Below, piece after piece: positions 34,741 through 44,414 of a stretch of 64,000 nt of DNA. Source of the stretch: Triticum aestivum. Lineage: Eukaryota; Streptophyta; Magnoliopsida; Poales; Poaceae. Position 1 is the first letter of the stretch, and each line of letters begins with the position of its first letter. The notes beneath the pieces are model-generated. The model had not been told where the DNA came from. It saw only the letters and a program-made list of their open reading frames with translations, and searched no databases. The DNA lies in NCBI RefSeq assembly GCF_018294505.1, contig NC_057795.1:228636643-228700642 (forward strand). The letters run 5' to 3'. A program made the translations under genes and the position numbers.

Positions 34741-37726
34741 ATGTCCGGATCCAACCTTCAAGGCCGGTGGATGGCCTCCTCTGTCATAGAGGAGGACATC
34801 AAGAAGCTTAGGGAGGCCAGGTATCTCACCGTCAAAATCCTGCACAGGCTGCCTGCTCAAAGGCAGGTCATCCCCACTCCTGAACCCAACAGAGTGTCGT
34901 TTTTATTTCCCACTTCCTCCGAGGGCTAGGTTTTAGTCTTGATCCCTTTGTGAGAGGGCTCATGTTCTATTACGGGCTAGATTTCCATGATCTAGCTCCG
35001 GATTCCATCCTTCACATCTCGTTGTTTATCGTCGTGTGTGAAGCCTTCCTCCACATCACCCCCCACTTCGGCCTATGGCTCAATACCTTCAATGTGAGGC
35101 CGAAGATGATTGACGGGCGTCACGCGTGCGGAGGCGCTACAATAAGCAAATGCACCGACGCCCCATGGCCAAAGTGTTCTTTCACGGAGGTTTCCGACTT
35201 ATGGCAACGGGAGTGGTTTTACATCATAGCTCCTCGAGGTACAAAGCGAGCGGCCGCTCCAGCGTTCCGCTCGGGCCCTCCGTCTCAACTGGCGTCATGG
35301 GTCAACAAGGGGCTGGACTAGGGGCCAGTTAACGACGCGCTGACACTTCAAAGCCACATCCGTGACCTCCTTAAGAGGGATGTCAGTCTTGTCAAGGTAA
35401 TGCAAGTAATGCTGGTTCGTCGAGTCCTGCCATGCCAATGTCGATCTCTCCGTATGTGGGAGTTCAACCCAGAAGGACCGTGAACTATTCAACAATTCTT
35501 CGGCGTGACGCTCAAAGAGATGTATGGATTGTTCTTCGGATCACGAATAAAGTGTCCGGACACCATCGAGGATGCGGGTATCAACTGCAACCATCCGGAT
35601 ACCCAAGTAAGTAATTCCGCTATCGAACATGCCGTCCTTTATGTTTGTTACAACATCATTCTGAAAAATCGCTCTCTGCCAGGACTGGATAAGAAAGGCG
35701 GAGAGGATCAGGTGTTCGGCCACCCGTCCCGAAGGCTCGCCGGATCCTTTATTAACCAGGTTGCTTGAGCATGCACCGTATCAGGTGCCATCAGGAGAAG
35801 ATGAGGGGAGGAATAGAGAAGCCACATGCGGGCTTCATACTTTACACATCCAAATCGGGGGAGTAAGTGCCTTCGCGAAGGAGGATAATCGGGGAGGTGA
35901 ATCTAAAATCCCCTCTCCTCACGGGAAGAAAAGGGCCGCCTCTAAAGACTTGGAAACGGAGGTTTCCAAACAAGGGAAGAAACCCTCGCCAGGGGGCCTT
36001 GCCTCAGAGGGCGTCCTTACCGCACAGCGCCCGCAAAGGGGCCAGCCCTCAACCGAGTTATAAGTAAAAAAAGTACTTTGGTAAATATATCCTGTTTTAT
36101 CTCTGAGAATAATAACCGAGACATATATCTTGCAGTCCGGCTCGTAGCCCTTCTCCACAAAATTCATCTTCGGGGTATCTTCTTCCGGAGATGATGGAGA
36201 GCGAAACGCCTCCTCTTGCCTCCTTGCCACATGGGGCGGACGACCCCGAGGTGTCATCACGGAGGATTTCTCTTGATCCGCCAAGGCCAGAAGTTAACAC
36301 TCCGGCTGCCCAAAGTCCGGAGTATTCGGCTCCCAAGGAGGGCAGCAGAAAGAGTCCGGGATTGTCCGGCACACGACCGAACACGCTGATGGGTCTTCTA
36401 GAGCGAGCGGCAATCTCAGAGGCGCATCGTACCTTAATGTGTACGGTGGTTGAGAGGATTTCATCCGCCCAAAGCGGTTTGAATGAAGCTTTTACGAGCC
36501 TGCTAAGACGCTTTGAGGTACGCAAAATAATATATGTATTTTTTACGGTACCGCAAATGCTAGGTGTGCTCTGTATAGATAGTAGCCCCTGAGACTCTGG
36601 TTGCCATCCAGAGGTGGCAAACAGAGGATCATAGTCCCAGGTAATGATCGCGCTGCTTCCATGTGCATGCGGCTGAGGGTCCGACGGCTGACCGGACCGC
36701 TGATTTTGCCGAACTGAAGCGGCAGCTCGACGTGGCAGATGCTGACATCACGCTTGTGAACAAGCGGCTTGACGAGGCACAGGGTATGTATTTTCGGTTA
36801 GTCAGCAAATATTAAGAGGAGCATTATGCTAGTATCTATAATATGCTGTAACTGCAGATGGAGCCGCTGCCGTGGAGGCCCTTCGGGCGGAACTCGCCCG
36901 AGCCAAGGAACTAGCTAGGATAAGTGATGCAGCCGCCCTAAAGGCGGCTGAAGAGTTAAGAGCCAAACAGGCTGCTCATCGCCAGAGCGAAGAAAAAAAA
37001 GCCAAGATGGCTGTTGAGCTGCAAGATGTCGCCGGCCGATATGAGCTCCTTGAAAAGGAAAGCCAAGCGAAAGCGGCTGACCTGAAGAAGGCCTTGGAAG
37101 CAGCCAAGGAAACTCGCCCTGAAATTAGAGGGATAAGGGAGGAGCTTCGTGAAGCCGGAGATATCACGGCTGGGAGGCCCTTTTTGTTGCGGATGAAGTT
37201 TGGAGATCCGAAGTATGCCCCTCTGGACCAATTATGGAGTGCTGCGGACGCGTATGCGAACCTGACAAAGAGTGCTGCTGATGCGACTGAGTTTTACAAA
37301 GATCGGAAAGATCATGAGGTGGAAAGGTTCTTCTGGTCACAGTTCAGTGCCCCGACACGTCTGTTGCCGTTGAATGAGAAAATGGCCGCATGGGCCGAGC
37401 TCCATAGGTTGTCCGGGCTTGCCATGAGGTCTATCGTGGATCATATTTGGCCAAAGGGACCAAGGCCGGACAGTTATTTTGGTTTAGTGCAACAATTCCT
37501 TGGTCTTGTGTCACATATCGACGCTCTGAAGAGGTCGGCGTGCATAGAGGGTGCACGGATGGCTCTTGCCCGTGTTAAAACATATTGGGCAGGGATGGAG
37601 GTCACCACTATTGCAACCCAGGGTCCAACGGGAGGCCAGGACCCGGCCAAGCACTATTTTGAAGAAGTCCTAGAAGGTCCCCGTTTAATAGAGGCTCAGT
37701 GCTCGAAGAGTACCATGTTCGAGTGA
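34741..37726 (+). pseudogene. Antisense accessory gene (Transposase_28-type), five exons, Gypsy copy 3
   Basis: Exons align with copy 2: 34741-35606, 35683-36059, 36136-36517, about 36668-36782 and 36858-37726. Exon 1 starts MSGSNLQGRWMASS, suffers a 1-base deletion near 34890, then continues (FVRGLMFYYGLDFHDL, PHFGLWLNTFNV) to a TAG (35319-35321). The last exon is intact and encodes an Ala/Glu/Lys coiled coil (about 36872-37150) and the conserved C-terminus. The exon 2 donor has lost its GT (GTTATAAGT where copy 2 has GCTGTAAGT) and the exon 4 acceptor is CAT instead of CAG. The product is unknown. Confidence 0.75.
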
Positions 37727-38930
37727 CATGTATCTGAATTGTAAAAACAATGCTATTTCCATTATAAAGGCTGTGTTTATACTTTTTCCTAAAAGTATTA
37801 TAGTGCCTCATGTGCGGCCATTTACGTATGTATGTACATAACCTAAAAGTTTGCAGTCGTCGGCTTCAGCCCCCACGCATATAATGCGGGGGTCTTCGGA
37901 AAAGCGCGTAATCACACTTGATCCAACGTCTTGGTCCGTTAAGGAGGTGATAGCGCGGTGAACCACGCAATCGGACTATATAGCATTAACACTTTCACTT
38001 AGCCATAGGAGTTTGATGGTGGGGCTACTATATAGCCCCTAGTACTTCCATGTTCATCCGAATACGGTGCGCGTACGTACGTGACCTGGAAAACGGTCCT
38101 TCGTTAACGCGGAGGAATCGCGAAGATTCCGCTGAGTCATCAAGTGGTTGACCAGTCTCGCGCTATATCATGACTGTCAGTTTTTGGCTTTCTCTACTGA
38201 GGTGCTCATCCAGATGAACCAGGGCACAATCGCAGTAGTTCTCCCGGTGCCACCTAAGTCGATAGAGCGGAACGTAAGGTAGCAAAACACGGGAGCCGGC
38301 AAACCCAACTATTGACCAAATACATGATTCGGAGCTGATGCATATAAGGCCAAACTCGCGCCGAATACTCCCTAAGGTATTCAGACTTTACAACATATAC
38401 TGGGCTGAGTAACGCCCTCGATAATGAGCCCATAGTTTCCAGGTACATGCATTAGTCTGGCGTGACAAAATGCCAATAAATCCAGTATCCCTCCCGGTTG
38501 TGTTAAGTGTCCGGAGGGGAAGAAGCAACAAGAGACATTAAAAAAGGTTTATGCAGGGTCTTAATCTAAAAAGAAACCTTTGAGCGGGGCCCTGCTGCAC
38601 GTCTGCGCCTTTATCTCCGTTGTGCCGTATCCTGGAAGGCTGTAGCACAATGATCATCTGAAAAAATGCAAAACCCAGGTGAAAGACTTCGTGTGAGAAA
38701 TTGGTTATTCTGAACCGATCATGAGAATGCAATCTGTTATTGTATTAATAAGGTCAAGCCGAACTATGGGCTTTTTTACATGCGTGCAACCCCTAGCGCT
38801 ACCTATGGGGGTATATCCATCGTCCCAAGCTCAGGTTTATCTGGGCTGTTACAATAGGTGGTGCGCCAGACTCGTCTAACCGTGTCCGTGGTCTTGATGA
38901 CCGATCATTTATTCTGGTTGGAGAGGTCGT
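37727..38930. other. Non-coding spacer in place of pol, Gypsy copy 3
   Basis: Collinear with 28981-30099 of copy 2. No pol motif is present in any frame listed for this stretch. Confidence 0.7.
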
Positions 38931-40348
38931 TCAGTGTTCGGCTGCTAGAGCCGCCACATATTCTTCCGCACGTAAAGAATGCTCTGTATTTCCGCTAACT
39001 GTGATGACGCCACATGGACCGGACATCTTAAGTTTGAGAGAAGCGTAGTGCGGTACTGCATTAAAACGAGCAAAGACCGTTCTTCTGAGTAGTGCGTGAT
39101 AGCCGCTTCGGAATGGAGCGATGTCGAAGGTTAATTCTTCGCTTCTGAAGTTGTCGGGAGAACCGAATACAACCTGTAGTATTAGAGAGCCCGTGCAGCG
39201 GGCCTCGACGCCTGGTATTACTCCTTTAAAGGTAGTATTACTTTGGCTGATTCTTGACGGGTCTATCCCCATTTTGCAGACAGTGTCCTGATATATCAGA
39301 TTAAGACTACTCCGCCGTCCATAAGGACTCGGGTGAGATGGTATCCGTCAATTATTGGGTCGAGCACCAAGGCAGCCGATACTCCGTGCCGGATACTGGT
39401 TGGATGATCCCTGCGATCAAAAGTGATCAGGCAGGCCGACCAAGGATTGAACTTGGGGGCAACGGGCTCTACAATGTATACGTCTCGGAGTGCGTGTTTG
39501 CGCCTTCCCTTTGGTATGTGAGTTGCGTAAATCATATTCACTGTTTTGACTTCTGGTGGGAATTTTTTCTATCCCCCAGTGTTCGGCTGGCGAGGCTCAT
39601 CCTCGTCTTCACTTGGCGTCTCTGTCCCTTTGTGTTCGGCGTTTAGCTTACCGGCCTGCTTGAAAACCTAGCACTCTCTATGGGTGTGATTTGCAGGTTT
39701 TTCGGGGGTGCCATGAATCTGACATAATTTGTCTCGAATCTTATTTAGGCTGGACGGTCCATCTCTCCTGCCTTTAGATGGCCTTTTCTGTTTAACGGGT
39801 CGAGAGCCCCTGAATCCGGCGTTGACCGTCGTGTTATCTGGGCTGTCATCGTTGTTTTCACGCTTGTTTTTATTGCGTCGCGGCTTCCCATTGCCATCCC
39901 TGACTTTGGATGTGCCTGGGTCGCTGGTGCCTCTACGGGCCAGCCAGCTGTCCTCGCCCGTGCAAAAGCGGGTCATAAAGCTTGTTAGGGCTTCCATTGT
40001 CCTCGGCTTGTCCTGGCCGAGGTGTCTGGCAAGCCATTCGTCCCGGACACTGTGCTTAAAAGCCGCTAAGGCTTCGGCATCCGGGCAGTCAACAATTTGA
40101 TTCTTCTTTATGAGAAACATGTTCCAAAGCTTTCGGGCTGACTCTCCGGGCTGTTGAATTATGTGACTTAAATCGTCTGCGTCTGGAGGTCGGACATAGG
40201 TCCCTTGAAAATTGGCCCTGAAAGCATCCTCAAGTTCCTCCCAACTTCCAATTGAGTTTTCGGGGAGGCTTTTCAACCAGTGTCGAGCTGGTCCTTTCAA
40301 CTTGAGGGGCAGGTATTTTATGGCGTGGAGATCATCTCCGCGAGCCAC
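38931..40348 (-). pseudogene. gag-protease remnant, Gypsy copy 3
   Basis: The gag core (39668-40348) starts MARGDDLHAIKYLPL and runs through FRANFQGTYVRPP to the Cys/His cluster (CQIHGTPEKPANHTHREC), where a stop interrupts it. The protease region follows in two frames (39296-39541 and 38931-39272), with the active-site motif altered to LMDGGVVLI before a frameshift. It ends EEYVAALAAEH at the same place as copy 2. The gag N-terminus is lost at the 40349 deletion junction. Confidence 0.75.
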
Positions 40349-41760
40349 GGTTGTTGTGTTCGGTGTTGATTACGAGCTGGTATTCGATCAATATGATCGT
40401 TTTGGTGGCCGTGATCCTGCGCTGGGGCACGCTTCCTAGATCCATAGATGGACCTGACCATACCGTCTTTTTTGTCCAGGAGCTCACGTAGATCGTGTGC
40501 TAATTTGTGTGCGGCATCATTAGCCGCCCTGTCGCGGCCACGGGGTGGTCGGTCTGGCTGATCGGCCGTTTTATTTTTCGGCTTAATGGGCTCTATAGCC
40601 TCATCGTCGAATTCTGGCCGCAGCTTGCGCTTTGGATAGCTCTTTGCTCGGCGATCGCCATCGTATTTTTCTTCAGTGTCAAGCACTTTGTTCCATTTGC
40701 GGTTGAGTGTATCATGCGCGGCCTTAAGCCTTTGCTTCTGCTTCTTCAAGATCCTCGCGGTGGCAATAAGCCTTCTATGGAGGTTCTCTTGTTCCAAGTG
40801 TTTTTTCGGGATGATGAGTGCATCATCGTCCGGACTGTTCTCCTCTCCGGAGACAGGTTGATGAATTTTACCCTCGGGATCGGCGTCATCGGACGTCGGC
40901 TCCGGACTATGTTCACCGTCCCCTGGCTCATCCTGCTCCATCGCTGGGTCCATGGGGTCGTCGTTTCCTTTGGAGTCGACCGGGGTATTATTCTTTCTTG
41001 CGTTGTTATCACTGTTTTTACTGTGGCGGGATTTAGAGAGACACCTTCGTCGTCGCTTTGGTTGCTGCTTGATGGGATTATCCTCTGTTGCGTCCTCGCC
41101 ATTGCTTTCTTTTGGGGTGTCCACCATGTATATATATCATATGATGAGGTGGTTGTCCAGCGCCCCATGGGCAGTGGTTCTTGTTCGTCTCCAGCATCGT
41201 CGTCCATACCGTCGATGTCTTCGAAGTCGAAGTCAAGCGTGTCGGTTAAGTCATCAACAGTGGCTATGAAGTGGGTGGTGGGTGGGGAACGAATTTCTTC
41301 GTCGTCCGCTTCCCACTCGAGCTGGACATAGTTCGGCCAAGAGTCCCCTGACAGAGAGAGAGACCTTAATGAATTTAGCACGTCACCCTGGGGCGAGTGC
41401 TGAAAGAAACCGCGGAGGTGAACTCCATGACCGGTGCCCAATCAGATTCGATAGGCACGGACGTACGCGGTTCGGATCCTATGGCCAGAGACGAGTCCGA
41501 GGGTCCGATGACACAGATATCTTTAGAGATGAAGTCTATGTTCGTCTCCAACGCTGATGAGTGTGCGGCCTCTTTGGCGGGGTCCATCCACCTGTCCTCG
41601 GATGTCACGATCTGCTCCGAATTGATTCCCGGGGCCGCCGCAGGCGCGATCTCCCGAACACTGTCCGATGGCAGATCTAAGTCATGCTCGTCCTGACTGT
41701 TCGGCGCACCTGAAATGGGCTTGAATTCGTCGAAGATCAAGTCTCTGCGGATGTCGGCAG
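40349..41760 (-). pseudogene. gag N-terminal region, Gypsy copy 3
   Basis: A 269-codon frame (40318-41127) is rich in Asp, Glu, Lys and Arg and starts MVDTPKESNGEDATED. It includes a basic helical part (KKQKQRLKAAHDTLNRKW). Further upstream acidic frames extend to 41740. It resembles copies 1 and 2. No enzymatic domain. Confidence 0.6.
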
Positions 41761-41958
41761 TGTAGTTTAAGCTTCCAAACCTGACCTAACGGCCAGGGGC
41801 GTGGCTATCGATCTGCTCCAGATGGCCAAGCGAATTGTCCTGCAGTATGAAGCCGCCGAATACGAAGATCTGTCCAGGAAGGAAAACCTCACCCTGGACC
41901 GCGTTGTTGAAGATGATTGAAGGAGCCATCAATCCTTATCGTGACGTCACAGTGGAAC

Positions 41959-41976
41959 TCTCAATGAAAGCACCAA
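41959..41976 (-). promoter_or_regulatory. Primer binding site, Gypsy copy 3
   Basis: TGGTGCTTTCATTGAGAG on the minus strand, identical to copies 1 and 2. Confidence 0.7.
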
Positions 41977-42443
41977 TGTCGGTGTCAAAACCGGCGGATC
42001 TCGGGTAGGGGGTCCCGAACTGTGTGTCTAAGGCTAATGGTAACAGGAGGCGGGCGACACAATGTTTACCCAGGTTCGCGCCCTCTCGATGGAGGTAGTA
42101 CCCTACTTCCTGCTTGATTGATCTTGATGATATGAATATTACAAGAGTTGATCTACCACGATATCATAGAGGCTAAACCCTAGAAGCTAGCCTATGATTA
42201 TGATTGTTGTTGTCCTACAGACTAAACCCTCCGGTTTATATAGACACCGGAGGGGGCTAGGGGTACACAGAGTCGGTTACAGAGAAGGAGATCTACATAT
42301 CCGAATTGCCAAGCTTGCCTTCCACGCAAAGGAGAGTCCCATCCAGACACGGGACGAAGTCTTCAATTTTGTATCTTCATAGTCCAACAGTCCGGCCAAA
42401 GTATATTGTCCGGCTGTCGAACCACTAATTCTGGACTCCCTCA
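41977..42443 (-). repeat. 5' LTR of Gypsy copy 3
   Basis: 467 bases with the minus-strand TATA box TCTATATAAACC (about 42234-42245). It ends GGACTCCCTCA next to CCCGT. Confidence 0.9.
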
Positions 42444-42448
42444 CCCGT

Positions 42449-42951
42449 GCTCCCGCATGGCTCCACGATGTTAGGGCGGGCCCGGCTTGCTTGGCCCGAT
42501 AGCGAGGGGATGAGCGCACTGGGGGCTATGAACCGAGGAAGGTGACCAGTCGGGATGAGGTGTGGCGCAGGGAGGCATAGAGGTGAGGCACGAACCGGCA
42601 CTGGGAGGGAGAGAGGTGGGACACGGGGAGGTGCAGGGAGGCGATAAGCTCGAGGCGGGCGAGGCAGGCAGCCAGAGTAGGAGGGGAACGGGCTCACGTG
42701 ACGGGGCACAATCCCGATCCTGATCGGGTTGACAGAGGAAAGTGAAGAGGTGGTTGCTGGTGGTGCCTTTTTCACTTGCTCTGCTCGCTGCCCCTCGCTA
42801 CGCGCCTGAGGAAGGAACCGGTAAGAGGTGGTGGTGCTGCAGTCGGTGGCAGACCGGAGTTCGCTCGCTCGCTTGCTCGCGCCCTTCGGGAAAAGAAACA
42901 AGTAGGAGCGGGGGTGGTTGCTGAAGAACCTTATTTAGGAACTATAGAGGG
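42449..42951. other. G-rich right end of TIR element 3
   Basis: Strongly G-biased plus strand. The minus strand has a 158-codon Pro/Ser/Arg-rich frame (42425-42901) that partly lies in the LTR, so it is not a gene. It parallels the G-rich right ends of TIR elements 1 and 2. Confidence 0.4.
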
Positions 42952-42975
42952 GGGTTGCAGAATAGTCTATATATA

Positions 42976-42978
<3 letters not shown>

Positions 42979-43011
<33 letters not shown>
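42979..43011. repeat. (GT)16 microsatellite at the right edge of the insertion block
   Basis: Preceded by CTATATATATCT and the right end of TIR element 3, and followed directly by element A spacer (AATACCAAAACAAC). It is the inverted counterpart of the (CA)n run at 10051-10072. Confidence 0.9.
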
Positions 43012-43014
<3 letters not shown>

Positions 43015-43349
43015 ACCAAAACAACATTGTGAAGATAAACCAAGATGATAAACCAATGTTGAAGACAAACCAAACATGAAGATAATGCAATCATGGCGCC
43101 AAATGAAAATCTTCAAGAAAGTGTGGTGGTGGTGTTACCCACCGTATAGGAAATATTAGACCCAGAATAGGTGGACAATTATCGTGCCACTCCGAAGTCA
43201 AATTCCACATTAATGTATTCATACTTAGAGGGTAAGTCTTCATTAATTGAAGATATACATTACTTCGTGTGTTGCGCACCTAAGTCATAAATATGCATAA
43301 GCGTTAGGATGTGTGTCCATTCATAGGACATTCGAGGATTCTAAGATAT
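43012..43349 (-). other. RNase H to env-like spacer, right part (element A)
   Basis: It resumes element A after the insertion block and matches element C at about 59460-59800 (GATAATGCAATCATG, CACCGTATAGGAA). Non-coding. Confidence 0.6.
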
Positions 43350-44414
43350 TTAGCTCACACCCAGCTTGCAAAACCTTTTCTCATCCAAGGGCTTTGTGAA
43401 GATATATGCCAATTGCTCTTCAGTGTTGACGTGAATGATATCAGTGTCTTCCTTCAACACATGATCTGTGAGAAAATGATGACAGATCTGAATGTGCATT
43501 GTCTTCGAGTGTTGAACTGGATTGTGAGCAATCATGATGTCGTTTTCATTGTCACTGTATGGGGGCACATGCTTCATGTTGATGTCATAATCCTTTAGGG
43601 TTTGCTTCATCCAGAGAAGCTAAGTGCAACAAGATCCAACAACAATGTATTCAAATTCAGCAGTGGAGAGTGATACACAGTTCTGCTTCTTTGAAGACAA
43701 ACAGACAAAAGATCGTCCAAGAAAGTGACATGTGCCTGATGTAGACTTGTGATCAACCTTGTCAGCAGCATAATCAGCACGTGAGAATCCAACTAGATCA
43801 AACTCTGAGCCCTTTGGATACCATAATCCTAGCGTTGGGGTGTGAGCCAAATATCGAAGAATTCGCTTCACTACAAGGTGATGCGATTCCTTTGGTGTGT
43901 CTTGGAATCGGGAACACATGCAAATGCTAAGCATTATATCTGGCCTAGATGCACATAAGTACAATAAAGAACCAATCATGGAGCGGTATACCTTCTGATC
44001 AAACTCTTTACCATTGTCGTGAGGGCCCAAATGGCCTTTGGTTGGCATTGGCGTCGTGTACCCTTTGCAGTCTTGCATTCCAAACTTCTTCAGACAATCT
44101 TTGAGGTATTTCTCTTGTGATATGAAGATGCCATTTCTCTGTTGATGGATTTGAAGACTAAGAAAGAATTTTAGCTCCCATCATAGACATCTGAGATTGC
44201 TCTTGCATCATATGTCCAAACTCATCACTATATCCCTTGTCAGTGCAGCTGAAGATAATGTCATCCACATAGATTTGTCATACAAAAAGTTCTCAATCAT
44301 ATGTCCTCGTGAAGAGAGTGGGATCTAGGGAACCAGGTCTGAAGCCTTTGCTCTTCAGGAAGTCTTTGAGTGTATCATACCAAGCGCGAGGTGCTTGTTT
44401 GAGGCCATACAGTG
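43350..44414 (-). pseudogene. RT C-terminal half and RNase H, element A
   Basis: The 3' part of the Copia pol gene. After the solo LTR the RT resumes at GLKQAPRAWYD and includes the catalytic IYVDDI. The connection KVYRSMIGSLLYLCASRPD and the RNase H domain follow (KSTSGTCHFLG, SSKKQNCVSLSTAEFEY). The gene ends with a TAA at 43350-43352. Several stops and shifts lie between 44080 and 44414, so it is inactive. The product would copy element RNA to DNA and degrade the template. Confidence 0.8.

Larger units (their letters stand above)
33730..42443 (-). mobile_element. Tat-type Gypsy copy 3, lacking RT, RNase H and integrase
   Basis: LTRs are 33730-34199 and 41977-42443 with a perfect 5-bp target duplication, CCCGT, at 33725-33729 and 42444-42448. 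The layout is identical to copy 2. Compared with copy 2, a deletion of roughly 340 bases near 40349 removes the first part of the gag core. The perfect duplication fits a later insertion than copies 1 and 2. Confidence 0.92.
17491..42966. mobile_element. TIR element 3, host of three Gypsy insertions
   Basis: The left end ACTATTCTGCAACCC (17491-17505) is matched perfectly by the inverted right end at 42952-42966, with looser similarity further in (AATAAG, AGGAACC). Without the three Gypsy elements the host sequence is 17491-18876, 22863-25022, 33372-33729 and 42444-42966, about 4.4 kb. The left part is AT-rich with GCTAACTGCCGG-type words, and the right end is G-rich. No transposase was recognised. 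Confidence 0.5.

Noticed and set aside
42425..42901. 158-codon minus-strand Pro/Ser/Arg frame as a gene
   Set aside because: It crosses the LTR border and target duplication of Gypsy copy 3 and has no domain.
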